A stretch of 14,399 nt of DNA from Treponema sp. GTDB taxonomy: Bacteria > Spirochaetota > Spirochaetia > Treponematales > Breznakiellaceae. The notes beneath the pieces are model-generated. The model was not told where the DNA came from. It worked only from the letters and a program-made list of their open reading frames with translations, and ran no database searches. The translations under genes were made by a program, and so were the position numbers. The stretch spans positions 1 to 14,399 of the forward strand of contig JAISRW010000226.1 of NCBI GenBank assembly GCA_031273405.1, written 5' to 3'. This document shows positions 7,528 through 13,678 of the stretch, piece by piece. Within the stretch, counting starts at the first letter, position 1, and every line of letters starts with the position of its first letter.

Positions 7528-8418
7528 TTATACGCCGACCTTGAAATAGACATAATCAAGGACCGATAGGTTCGCCCCCAGTTGTTTGCCCGTGTCGGCA
7601 ACGGCCTGGGCAACAGTGAGCTTTTCGTCCTTGACATACCCCTGATCCAGAAGACAGATCTCCTTGAGGAATTTGCTGACCTTTCCTTTTAAAATATTTT
7701 CAAGCACATTGGCGGGCTTGCCCTTTACCGATTCGTCCTGCTCCATTTGCTTGCGGAATATCTCTTCCTGCTCCTTGAGCCAGGAGGCGTCGATTTTGTC
7801 CCGGCTTAAGGCAGCGGGGTTAAAGGCCGCGATATGGAGAGCCAGGGTAAAGACAAAGGCTTTGGCGTCCTCATTTTTGAAGATTTCCCCCTTGTCGGCG
7901 CCGCATTTAACCACCACGCCTATGGCTCCGTCGCCGTGGATATAACCGGCGAGATATTCGCCGGCCGCCGCCTTGACCACTTTGACCCGTTTGAGGCTCA
8001 TGTTTTCCCGGATTTTGGCGGCCAGATCGGTGACCATGGCGTTAAGCTCGCTGAAAGTTTCCCCGCCGGGGGAAAGGCCAGAGTCGTCACAGCCCTTTTC
8101 CAGAACCTTGTCGGCGATGGCGCCTCCCAGGGCGATAAATTCGGGATTCCTGGCTACAAAGTCGGTTTCCGAAACCAGTTCCGCCAGGACCGCGGCGGAA
8201 CCCGCTTCCCCCTTGTCCTGGATCTTGATGAAGATCCTGCCTTCGTTGGTAGCCCTGCCGGAACGTTTTTCTATCGCCGCCAGGCCTTTCTCCTTTAAAA
8301 GTTTTTCCGCTTTGGAAAAATCGCCCCCGGTCTCTACCAGTGCGTTTTTGCATTCCATCATGCCCGCCCCGGTCTTCTCCCGGAGGGCTTTTACATCCGC
8401 GGCGCTTATAGTAGCCAT
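7528..8418 (-). CDS. tsf: Elongation factor Ts
   Basis: Encodes 296 residues. EF-Ts is the guanine nucleotide exchange factor for EF-Tu. The N-terminal UBA-like domain is clear (ADVKALREKTGAGMMECKNA, residues 7-26), followed by the core with SETDFVARN (Thr85-Asp86-Phe87-Val88), the motif that contacts EF-Tu. The rest of the core (YIHGDGAIGVVVK, then LALHIAAFNP) matches the family. The start is ATG 8418 with GGAG eight bases upstream. It normally follows rpsB directly; here the 194-bp gap is filled by element E3 in the opposite orientation. E3 sits entirely upstream of the ribosome binding site and does not disrupt the gene. Confidence 0.97.
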   Translation of the reverse strand: MATISAADVKALREKTGAGMMECKNALVETGGDFSKAEKLLKEKGLAAIEKRSGRATNEGRIFIKIQDKGEAGSAAVLAELVSETDFVARNPEFIALGGAIADKVLEKGCDDSGLSPGGETFSELNAMVTDLAAKIRENMSLKRVKVVKAAAGEYLAGYIHGDGAIGVVVKCGADKGEIFKNEDAKAFVFTLALHIAAFNPAALSRDKIDASWLKEQEEIFRKQMEQDESVKGKPANVLENILKGKVSKFLKEICLLDQGYVKDEKLTVAQAVADTGKQLGANLSVLDYVYFKVGV

Positions 8419-8444
8419 GGTTTAAACTCCTTATGTATAATTGG

Positions 8445-8588
8445 GCTGGTGACAAAATCGGTTATTGCGGACCTACGGTCCGATGTCACCAGCTCTTGCA
8501 GTTTCTCAGGCTAAAGCCGCGAACCAAAGGTTCGATGAAACTGCGTTTTTCAAGGTTGCGGTTCCAAAATCTGACATTTTGGAACCGC
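8445..8588 (+). repeat. Element E3: three-module structured repeat inside the rpsB-tsf gap
   Basis: Module I: the stem GCTGGTGACA (8445-8454)/TGTCACCAGC (8484-8493) encloses the linker AAATCGGTTATTG and the hairpin CGGACC-TAC-GGTCCG (8468-8482). Module II: the stem GCAGTTTC (8498-8505)/GAAACTGC (8537-8544) encloses a 14-base linker, the hairpin CGAACC-AAA-GGTTCG (8520-8534) and AT. Module III: CAAGGTTGC followed by the 13-bp stem GCGGTTCCAAAAT (8558-8570)/ATTTTGGAACCGC (8576-8588) with loop CTGAC. Each helix is perfect. The element reads on the plus strand, antisense to rpsB and tsf, but the helices would also form in the operon transcript. Confidence 0.88.
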
Positions 8589-8612
8589 CTCTATTTTTGT
8601 CCGCCGGAAATA

Positions 8613-9509
8613 TCATTCCTTTTCGTAAACTTTGTCTACGTCAACCGGCAGTTCGTCTTCCTCTTCCGGGGCGCTCCCGGGCTCTTTGACGGCGGCGGCG
8701 GCGCTGTCCCCGCCGGCGTAGGCTTCGATGTCTATTTCCCGATCTTCTTCTTTGATCGAAACATCGGTCATGATATCTTCGATATCTTCGTCCTCATCGC
8801 CAAGGGTTTCGATGATCTTGAGCCCCACCTCGTTGTCCGCCTCTTCCACCGCATTGGCGACGATCTGGGTAAAGAGGGTAATGGCCCTTATGGCGTCATC
8901 GTTGCCCGGGATGGGATAGTCTATACCGTCGGGGTTGCAGTTGGTATCCACCACCGCGACGATGGGGATCCCCATGCGCTGGGCTTCGGCAACCGCGATG
9001 GCCTCTTTCCGGGTGTCAATGATGAAGAGAATGCCGGGGAGTTCCTTCATTTCTTTGATGCCCCCCAGGTTCTTCTGAAGCTTGGCCCTTTCTTTGCCAA
9101 GAGAGGCTATTTCCTTCTTGGTGAGGTTTTCAAAAGTACCGTCGATTTCCATTTTTTCAAGTTTTTTAAGCCTGAGCAGAGATTTTTTAATGGTAACAAA
9201 ATTGGTAAGCATGCCGCCGAGCCAGCGGTTGTTTATATAATACACCCCGCAACGTTCCGCTTCCTTCTGTATAGCCTGCTGGGCCTGCTTTTTGGTACCC
9301 ACAAAGAGCACGCTTTTACCCGACGCCACAATTTTCCTCACCGCGTCATAGGCGTCTTTGATCGCCTGAATGGTTTTCTGGAGATCAATAATGTGGATAC
9401 CGTTCCGTTCCGCAAAGATGTACTTTTTCATCCGCGGATCCCAGCGTTTTACCTGATGCCCAAAGTGCACACCTGACTCGAGCAGGCTTTTCATGGTAAC
9501 TACCGCCAA
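8613..9509 (-). CDS. rpsB: 30S ribosomal protein S2
   Basis: Encodes 298 residues, longer than the roughly 240 of E. coli S2. The start is TTG 9509: a strong GGAGGAGG lies five bases upstream, and the first residues [19 protein letters not shown] match the S2 N-terminus from residue 1. The first ATG (9494) would lose the conserved lead and lies 20 bases from the site. Core motifs include [21 protein letters not shown] and [15 protein letters not shown]. About the last 60 residues form an acidic, Ala-rich tail (DEDEDIEDI... [17 protein letters not shown]), an extension of unknown role. It follows maf by 128 bp with a leader hairpin in the gap, and precedes tsf. Confidence 0.97.
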   Translation of the reverse strand: MAVVTMKSLLESGVHFGHQVKRWDPRMKKYIFAERNGIHIIDLQKTIQAIKDAYDAVRKIVASGKSVLFVGTKKQAQQAIQKEAERCGVYYINNRWLGGMLTNFVTIKKSLLRLKKLEKMEIDGTFENLTKKEIASLGKERAKLQKNLGGIKEMKELPGILFIIDTRKEAIAVAEAQRMGIPIVAVVDTNCNPDGIDYPIPGNDDAIRAITLFTQIVANAVEEADNEVGLKIIETLGDEDEDIEDIMTDVSIKEEDREIDIEAYAGGDSAAAAVKEPGSAPEEEDELPVDVDKVYEKE

Positions 9510-9526
9510 ATTTTCCTCCTCCTGGA
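9509..9526 (-). promoter_or_regulatory. Strong Shine-Dalgarno site fixing the TTG start of rpsB
   Basis: On the minus strand GGAGGAGG is followed by a five-base spacer and then TTG 9509-9507. The next ATG is 15 bases further on, too far for this site, so the TTG is the likely start. Confidence 0.75.
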
Positions 9527-9553
9527 GCCTTCCGGGGGGTCGCTAAAAACGCC

Positions 9554-9641
9554 CTGAAACTCCGCCGTCTCTATATCTCGCCGCCTGCAAAGGGAATAAA
9601 CCCCCCAGGCGGCGGAAAATACTAAAACCCTAAGGTTTCAG
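9554..9641 (-). promoter_or_regulatory. Candidate rpsB leader structure
   Basis: A 9-bp GC-rich stem CGCCGCCTG (9579-9587)/CAGGCGGCG (9606-9614) closes an 18-base loop containing an inner GGG/CCC. An outer pairing CTGAAAC (9554-9560)/GTTTCAG (9635-9641) can enclose it, and a small AAACC/GGTTT hairpin lies at 9625-9638. It lies between the maf stop and the rpsB start. S2 autoregulates through its mRNA leader in other bacteria, but no shared sequence motif is recognised here. There is no T-tract, so it is not an obvious terminator. Confidence 0.35.
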
Positions 9642-10258
9642 CTTGGGAGCCCGGCTTCGCCCGACTCCCGGCGGCCTAAATGATAGCCGTTGTCTCTGAG
9701 CATGACATAAAACTCGCGGATTGGCAAGCCCGCAATGGCCGAAAAGGAGCCTTGTATCGAAGAAATAAAACAGGCCCCGAGGCCCTGAATCCGGTATGCT
9801 CCCGCCGCGCCCTGCCATTCTCCTGTGTCAAGATACCATCGGATTTCCTCTTCCTCCAGGGACGCGAAATTTACCGTGCTGGCGACGGAACGGCAGTCGA
9901 CGCTTTTTTTTCTGCCGCTGTAAAGGGCTATGGCGCTGACGACCCGGTGTTCCCGGCCGGAAAGAGCCGAGAGGGTCTCTCCGGCGTCCTCCCGATCCCG
10001 AGGTTTTCCGTATATTTTTCCGCCCAGCGCAACCAGGGTATCGGCGGCGAATATCCATGGCGCCTCTTTCCCTTCGAGAAGTTCCAAGGCCCTGTTAACC
10101 TTGCGGAGGGCCAGCTCTTCCGCCGCGGCCCGGGGTTCCGGGGAGAGGCCCCCGAAGGTTTCGTCCACCGGGGCGGAGAGGACGGAGAAGGGGAGGGCGA
10201 GGAGGCGGAAATACTCCTGCCTGCGGGGGGAGCCGGAGGCCAGAATAATCGGTTCCAT
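9638..10258 (-). CDS. maf: Maf-family nucleoside triphosphate pyrophosphatase
   Basis: Encodes 206 residues, typical of the family. Maf proteins hydrolyse nucleoside triphosphates (often dTTP/UTP or modified pyrimidines) to monophosphate and pyrophosphate, a house-cleaning role in the cytosol linked to septum control. Visible motifs: LASGSPRR (residues 6-13), VDE with Glu33, AADTLV (71-76, Asp73), GKPRDREDA (84-92, Lys85), LSGREHRVVSA (99-109) and GAYRIQG (Gln158). These match the active-site positions of the E. coli YhdE type. The usual DKAGAY segment reads QGAAGAY, a minor departure. The start is ATG 10258 with GGAG nine bases upstream. It lies 132 bp after the SfsA-type gene and before rpsB. 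Whether it prefers dTTP/UTP or another substrate cannot be read from sequence alone. Confidence 0.93.
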   Translation of the reverse strand: MEPIILASGSPRRQEYFRLLALPFSVLSAPVDETFGGLSPEPRAAAEELALRKVNRALELLEGKEAPWIFAADTLVALGGKIYGKPRDREDAGETLSALSGREHRVVSAIALYSGRKKSVDCRSVASTVNFASLEEEEIRWYLDTGEWQGAAGAYRIQGLGACFISSIQGSFSAIAGLPIREFYVMLRDNGYHLGRRESGEAGLPS

Positions 10259-10332
10259 GGCTATATTCTCCAGGCCGCGGGAAAAACATTCAAGACGGGG
10301 ATATGGGATAGGGAAGAGGTTATAGGGCGGGG

Positions 10333-10383
10333 GAGCGGTTTGTAGCCGCTCTGCTCTCTGCTCTTCTCCCTGTTCTCTATTCT
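10333..10383. repeat. Hairpin and degenerate heptamer repeat before maf
   Basis: A hairpin GAGCGG/CCGCTC (10333-10351) is followed on the plus strand by five heptamers CTNTNCT-like (10349-10383: CTCTGCT twice, then CTTCTCC, CTGTTCT, CTATTCT). On the minus strand this is a purine tract just after the stop of the SfsA-type gene and before maf. The length may vary between strains through slippage. No function is known. Confidence 0.55.
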
Positions 10384-10390
10384 CTGCCGC

Positions 10391-11557
10391 CTATTTCCTG
10401 AACCCCTCGATATGGCGGTAGCGGAAAAGCGTGTCCGTGAAGGCCCTGTCCGAGAGGGGCGGGGCGGGGAAATAGAAAAGGTGGCCGGCGCAACGGCAGT
10501 CGGAGGATCCGAAGCCTTTCAGGGGCTCCCCGCCCAGGCGCTCCAGCTCTCCGGCCAGTTCACATTCCAGGTTCCGGCAGCTCATGATTGGCAGGGCTTT
10601 GATCCCGGCGGCGTAGGGGGTGAGGTAGTCGATGTGCCAGTGCTTCTTCTTCCCCTCTTTTCGCAGGTGGCGGCTGATTCTCGCCGAAAGGTTCTTTCCG
10701 GCCGAGCCCGAGTAGACATACCAGCCTTTTTTAAAGCCGAAGGTCCCCAGGGCGCCGATTTCGATACGCCGGGGGCCGGCCAGTTCCAGGAGGACGAGGT
10801 AGTTCCCCGCGTCCCGGGCCGCCAGGGCGCCGCGGGACAAGTCCACGGGGACGGAGGGGGCCGCCAACTCCGCCAGTCCGTCTTCCCCGCAGCGGAGGAG
10901 GGCGGCCCGGGCTTTAACCGCCGGCTCCTCCCCGGCGCAGTACCTGCCCAGGGCCGAGGCGAAGGCCGGGTCGGTGTGCAGGTTGGGGATAAAAACCGAA
11001 GGGTTCCCGTGCATGATGACGAAGAGGACGTGGCAGGCGTATCCTTCTCCGCTCAGGGCGGCAAGTTCCTCCAGGTGCTTCAGTGCCCTGGCCGAGGGGG
11101 CGTCGGGAAACATGGCGGTCCCGTATTCCACCAAGGAACAGGCCTTTACTTCCAGAAGATGCCGTTCCCCCTTCCTGCCTATGCAGAGGAAATCGAAGCG
11201 GGAAGCTCCCAGGGAGAATTCCCGGTGTATTTCCCGAAGACCGGGGATTACCTCCGGGAGAACCAACTCTTCCGCCGCCCGGTTGGCCCGGGAAGCGAAC
11301 AGGGGGACGATGTTTCCTTTGTGGCGGAGGGCCGCGGCGGTCCAGAGGGTTTTGGCGGCTTCCCTTCCTCCTGTCCTCTTTTCCAGAAGGAGCTCTGTCC
11401 CGGGGAAAAGGCACTCCGTGAGCCGGCCCGGATTGGGGCAATGGCAGGGAAGGCGCTCCGGGGGGCCCCCGCCATCCGGGGGGCTTTCGGCTATGACGAG
11501 GAAACGGTTCGGCCGGCTTATAAAGCGGGCTTTTTTATCCGGCGAAAAAAGCCTCAT
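10391..11557 (-). CDS. sfsA: SfsA protein fused to a DUF123/GIY-YIG-like domain
   Basis: Encodes 388 residues, against about 230-240 for SfsA alone. Residues 1-235 are SfsA: NPGRL (42-46), RFDF (Asp122), LLEVKACSLVE (Glu136, Lys138) and MFPDAPSARALKHL. The D...ExK arrangement resembles a PD-(D/E)XK nuclease core. SfsA was named for sugar-fermentation effects and binds DNA; its real reaction is unsettled. Residues 250-365 look like DUF123, a GIY-YIG-like domain: GWYVYSGSAGKNLSARISRH (278-297), KKHWHIDYL (304-312), Glu331-Cys332 and FGSSDCRCAGHLF (349-361). The frame is continuous between the parts, so this is a real fusion and not a sequencing artefact. Its ATG overlaps the rlpA-like stop in an ATGA. 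The gene symbol applies to the N-terminal half. Confidence 0.88.
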   Translation of the reverse strand: MRLFSPDKKARFISRPNRFLVIAESPPDGGGPPERLPCHCPNPGRLTECLFPGTELLLEKRTGGREAAKTLWTAAALRHKGNIVPLFASRANRAAEELVLPEVIPGLREIHREFSLGASRFDFLCIGRKGERHLLEVKACSLVEYGTAMFPDAPSARALKHLEELAALSGEGYACHVLFVIMHGNPSVFIPNLHTDPAFASALGRYCAGEEPAVKARAALLRCGEDGLAELAAPSVPVDLSRGALAARDAGNYLVLLELAGPRRIEIGALGTFGFKKGWYVYSGSAGKNLSARISRHLRKEGKKKHWHIDYLTPYAAGIKALPIMSCRNLECELAGELERLGGEPLKGFGSSDCRCAGHLFYFPAPPLSDRAFTDTLFRYRHIEGFRK

Positions 11558-12402
11558 TCTTCCCGAATCACAGCCTGGGTAAAGCCCGCGGCTTTTAGTT
11601 TTTCCGTGATTTGCGGCATGTCTTCCGCCTTTACACCCGGAAGCACCACCCGGTACAAATCTCTGTTTCTTTCATAGGCCGGGTTCAGCCCGGCGTTTTT
11701 CAGCTTTTCGAGGGTCCCCACGGCGTTGCGGGGCATCTTATAGGCCCCCACCTGGAGGCGGTAGATTTTGGCGTTTCCCGGCTGGGGCACGATGCCCCCT
11801 ATGATGGTGACGGCGGGTACCCAGGGTACAGGCGCCGACACGACCTCGACCGCTCCGAGGGACGCGGGGACAGCGGGAAACTCCGCCAGAGCCGCCTCCT
11901 GCCAGGCCGCTTCGGACGGAGCCGCGGGAGCCGCGGGAGCCGCGAAAACCGCCACCTCAGGCGGAGCCGTGGGAGCCGCAAAAACCGTCACCTCAGGCGG
12001 AGCCACGGGAGCCGCCGCCGTCTTTGACGGGAGCACCTCTATCAGCACCGGGGCGGTTCCGGTGTTCAGCATATCCAAAAGCTCCGCCGCGGCCCGGGAA
12101 AGGTCGATGATCCGGGCGGGCACGAAGGGGCCCCGGTCGTTTACCCGTACCGTAACCGCATAGTTATTGTGCTTATTGGTTACCTTGAGAAAAGTGCCGA
12201 AAGGCAGAACCGGATGAGCGGCAGTAAAGCGGGAGGAATCGAAGGGTTCCCCCGAGGCGGTAAGCCGCCCGTCAAATTCCGCCCCGTACCAGGAGGCAAT
12301 CCCTTCCTGGCGGAAGGGTTCCCCGAACGCCTGAAAAGATTGAGCGGCGCAAAACGCCGTCAGGCTTGATACAAACACGCAAACCAGGATTATTCGTTTC
12401 AT
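11554..12402 (-). CDS. rlpA: RlpA-like DPBB protein with C-terminal SPOR domain
   Basis: Encodes 282 residues. A signal peptide (residues 1-20, MKRIILVCVFVSSLTAFCAA) with a likely signal peptidase I cut at CAA-Q and no convincing lipobox. The double-psi beta-barrel spans about 33-123: GIASWYGAEFDGRLTASGE (Glu52), AAHPVLPFGT, VRVNDRGPF (Asp89) and RIIDLSRAAA, keeping the acidic residues needed in lytic RlpA. A Pro/Ala linker (128-200) holds two copies of a 12-residue repeat. The SPOR domain (about 211-282, starting AKIYRLQVGAY) binds denuded septal glycan. RlpA proteins of this type cut naked peptidoglycan strands at division sites; here that is inferred. The start is ATG 12402, with no clear Shine-Dalgarno site but AT-rich GATATATAAAAC just upstream. 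It overlaps the SfsA-type gene by 4 bp. Confidence 0.9.
   Translation of the reverse strand: MKRIILVCVFVSSLTAFCAAQSFQAFGEPFRQEGIASWYGAEFDGRLTASGEPFDSSRFTAAHPVLPFGTFLKVTNKHNNYAVTVRVNDRGPFVPARIIDLSRAAAELLDMLNTGTAPVLIEVLPSKTAAAPVAPPEVTVFAAPTAPPEVAVFAAPAAPAAPSEAAWQEAALAEFPAVPASLGAVEVVSAPVPWVPAVTIIGGIVPQPGNAKIYRLQVGAYKMPRNAVGTLEKLKNAGLNPAYERNRDLYRVVLPGVKAEDMPQITEKLKAAGFTQAVIREE
11935..12006 (-). repeat. In-frame 36-bp tandem repeat in rlpA linker
   Basis: Two 36-bp units (11935-11970 and 11971-12006) followed by a partial third encode the repeated motif APPEV-T/A-VFAAP-T/A in the Pro/Ala-rich linker between DPBB and SPOR. The unit is a multiple of three, so copy number could change without breaking the frame. 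Confidence 0.75.
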
Positions 12403-12445
12403 GTTTTATATATCGGCAACAAAAAGCGGCATTATTATGAGCTTA

Positions 12446-12610
12446 TCCAAAAACTCGGTTAGTTTTAGGAAAGCCTCTTAATTGAGCCGGTTCAAGAACT
12501 CGGTTAGTTTTGGCCCGGCTCTTGGAAAAAGCAGTCAAAAGCCCGCTTTTTCTCCTAAATCTAAGGTTGCAGTTCCAAAATCTGACATTTTGGAACTGCC
12601 TCAATTAAGA
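12446..12610 (+). repeat. Element E4: structured repeat between argF and rlpA
   Basis: A first hairpin TCCAAAAACT-CGGTT-AGTTTTAGGA at 12446-12470 has one mismatch. Module I: the stem GAGCCGG (12484-12490)/CCGGCTC (12515-12521) around a second ACTCGGTTAGTTTT hairpin. Module II: GAAAAAGC (12525-12532)/GCTTTTTC (12545-12552). Module III: TAAGGTTGC then the 13-bp stem GCAGTTCCAAAAT (12569-12581)/ATTTTGGAACTGC (12587-12599) with loop CTGAC. Outer arms TCTTAATTGA (12476-12485) and TCAATTAAGA (12601-12610) are perfectly complementary. Module III equals that of E3 except for one G-C pair changed to A-T on both arms. Confidence 0.88.
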
Positions 12611-12724
12611 AAATTTTAACCACCCGGACAGGATAGACTGGAATTTTAGCCGCGAAAAAGCGCGGTATCGGGCGCTGTCCAACCTTCTTCCTGTTTTTAT
12701 CCGTGTGGTCCGTGCTTTTAGGTA
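12611..12724. other. argF downstream region with hairpins and a possible dispersed repeat
   Basis: GGACAG (12626-12631)/CTGTCC (12675-12680) can enclose CCGCG-AAAAAG-CGCGG (12650-12665). Next to the argF stop the plus strand reads TTATCCGTGTGGTCCGTG, which resembles an ATCCGTGT-type degenerate repeat I recall from several bacterial genomes. No T-tract terminator is obvious. Confidence 0.4.
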
Positions 12725-13678
12725 TCAGTCCCCGGAGCCGTTAATCGTGGCGAGCATGATGGCCTTGATGGTGTGCTTGCGGTTTTCGGCCTCGTCCCAG
12801 GCGCGGCTCTGGGGGCCGTCGACGACATCGGCGGTAACTTCCTCGCCTTTAACAGCCGGCAGGCAGTGGAGGAAAATCGTGTCCTTCCGGCCTGTTTTGT
12901 CCATCAGGGCCTGGTTTACCTGGTAGGACTTGAGGAGTTTTGTCCGTTCGGCCTTTTTGTCTTCTTCTCCCATGGAAGCCCAGACATCGGTATAGACGGC
13001 CTCGGCGCCTTCAACCTCTTCCAGCCTGTCGGTGACCCTGAGCTTCGCCCCCGATTCCGCGGCTAGGGGGACGCAACGGTCTACCAGGGCCTTGTCGGGA
13101 ACCAAGCCCGCCGGGGTTATCACCGTAAAATCCGTCCCCAGCTTGGCGCATATCACCATCAGGGAGCGGGCCACATTGTTGCGGCCGTCCCCCACGAAAC
13201 AGAGCTTTTTCCCCCGGCAGCCGCCGAAGTTTTCTTCCAGGGTCTGTATATCCGCCAGCGCCTGGGTAGGATGATAGCTGTCGGTAAGGCCGTTATAAAC
13301 CGGTATCCCCGAATACTCCGCCAGGGTTTCTGCCGTGGACTGCTTAAAACCCCTGAACTGGATGGCGGTAAACATCCTCCCCAGCACCCTGGCCGTATCC
13401 TCCAGGGATTCCTTGACCCCAAGCTGAATATCCTGGGTGGAAAGAAACACCGGGTGGCCCCCCTCTTCCCCGAAGGCGGTTTCAAAGGCGCAGCGGGTTC
13501 TGGTGGAGCGTTTTTCAAAGAGCAGGGCCAGAGACTTTCCGGTAAAGCGCAGGCGTATCTCGCCTCTCTGCTTCTCAGCCTTTACTCTCTTTGACAGATC
13601 CAGCAACAGCCGGATTTCGTCGGCCGAATAATCCAGCCATGTCAAAAGAGACCGTCCCCTGAATGTTTCAACAGTCAT
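12725..13678 (-). CDS. argF: Ornithine carbamoyltransferase
   Basis: Encodes 317 residues. It converts ornithine and carbamoyl phosphate to citrulline, or runs the reverse in arginine catabolism, in the cytosol. The carbamoyl phosphate site is STRTR (58-62) and HPTQ (136-139). The ornithine site shows Asp231 and SMG (235-237), and the catalytic loop is HCLP (271-274, Cys272). The lengths and spacings match the OTC family and argue against aspartate carbamoyltransferase. Segments such as KESLEDTARVLGRM and NGLTDSYHPTQ resemble catabolic ArcB enzymes as well as ArgF, and no arginine biosynthesis or arc gene adjoins it, so direction of use is open. The start is ATG 13678 with GAGG seven bases upstream. 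It is separated from rlpA by 322 bp and is probably its own transcription unit. Confidence 0.94.
   Translation of the reverse strand: MTVETFRGRSLLTWLDYSADEIRLLLDLSKRVKAEKQRGEIRLRFTGKSLALLFEKRSTRTRCAFETAFGEEGGHPVFLSTQDIQLGVKESLEDTARVLGRMFTAIQFRGFKQSTAETLAEYSGIPVYNGLTDSYHPTQALADIQTLEENFGGCRGKKLCFVGDGRNNVARSLMVICAKLGTDFTVITPAGLVPDKALVDRCVPLAAESGAKLRVTDRLEEVEGAEAVYTDVWASMGEEDKKAERTKLLKSYQVNQALMDKTGRKDTIFLHCLPAVKGEEVTADVVDGPQSRAWDEAENRKHTIKAIMLATINGSGD

Noticed and set aside
8433..9476. 347-codon plus-strand open frame
   Set aside because: It lies antisense to rpsB and element E3; its protein has no recognisable domain and the rpsB frame is certain.
10412..11677. 421-codon plus-strand open frame
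   Set aside because: Antisense shadow of the SfsA-type gene in GC-rich DNA; composition is Gly/Arg/Val-rich with no motif.
12395..12425. Leaderless promoter for rlpA
   Set aside because: GATATA lies close to the ATG but no matching -35 is seen, so it is too weak to list.
3767..12610. Integron attC sites
   Set aside because: The hairpins lack paired RYYYAAC and GTTRRRY boxes at their ends, occur in both orientations between conserved core genes, and no integrase is seen.
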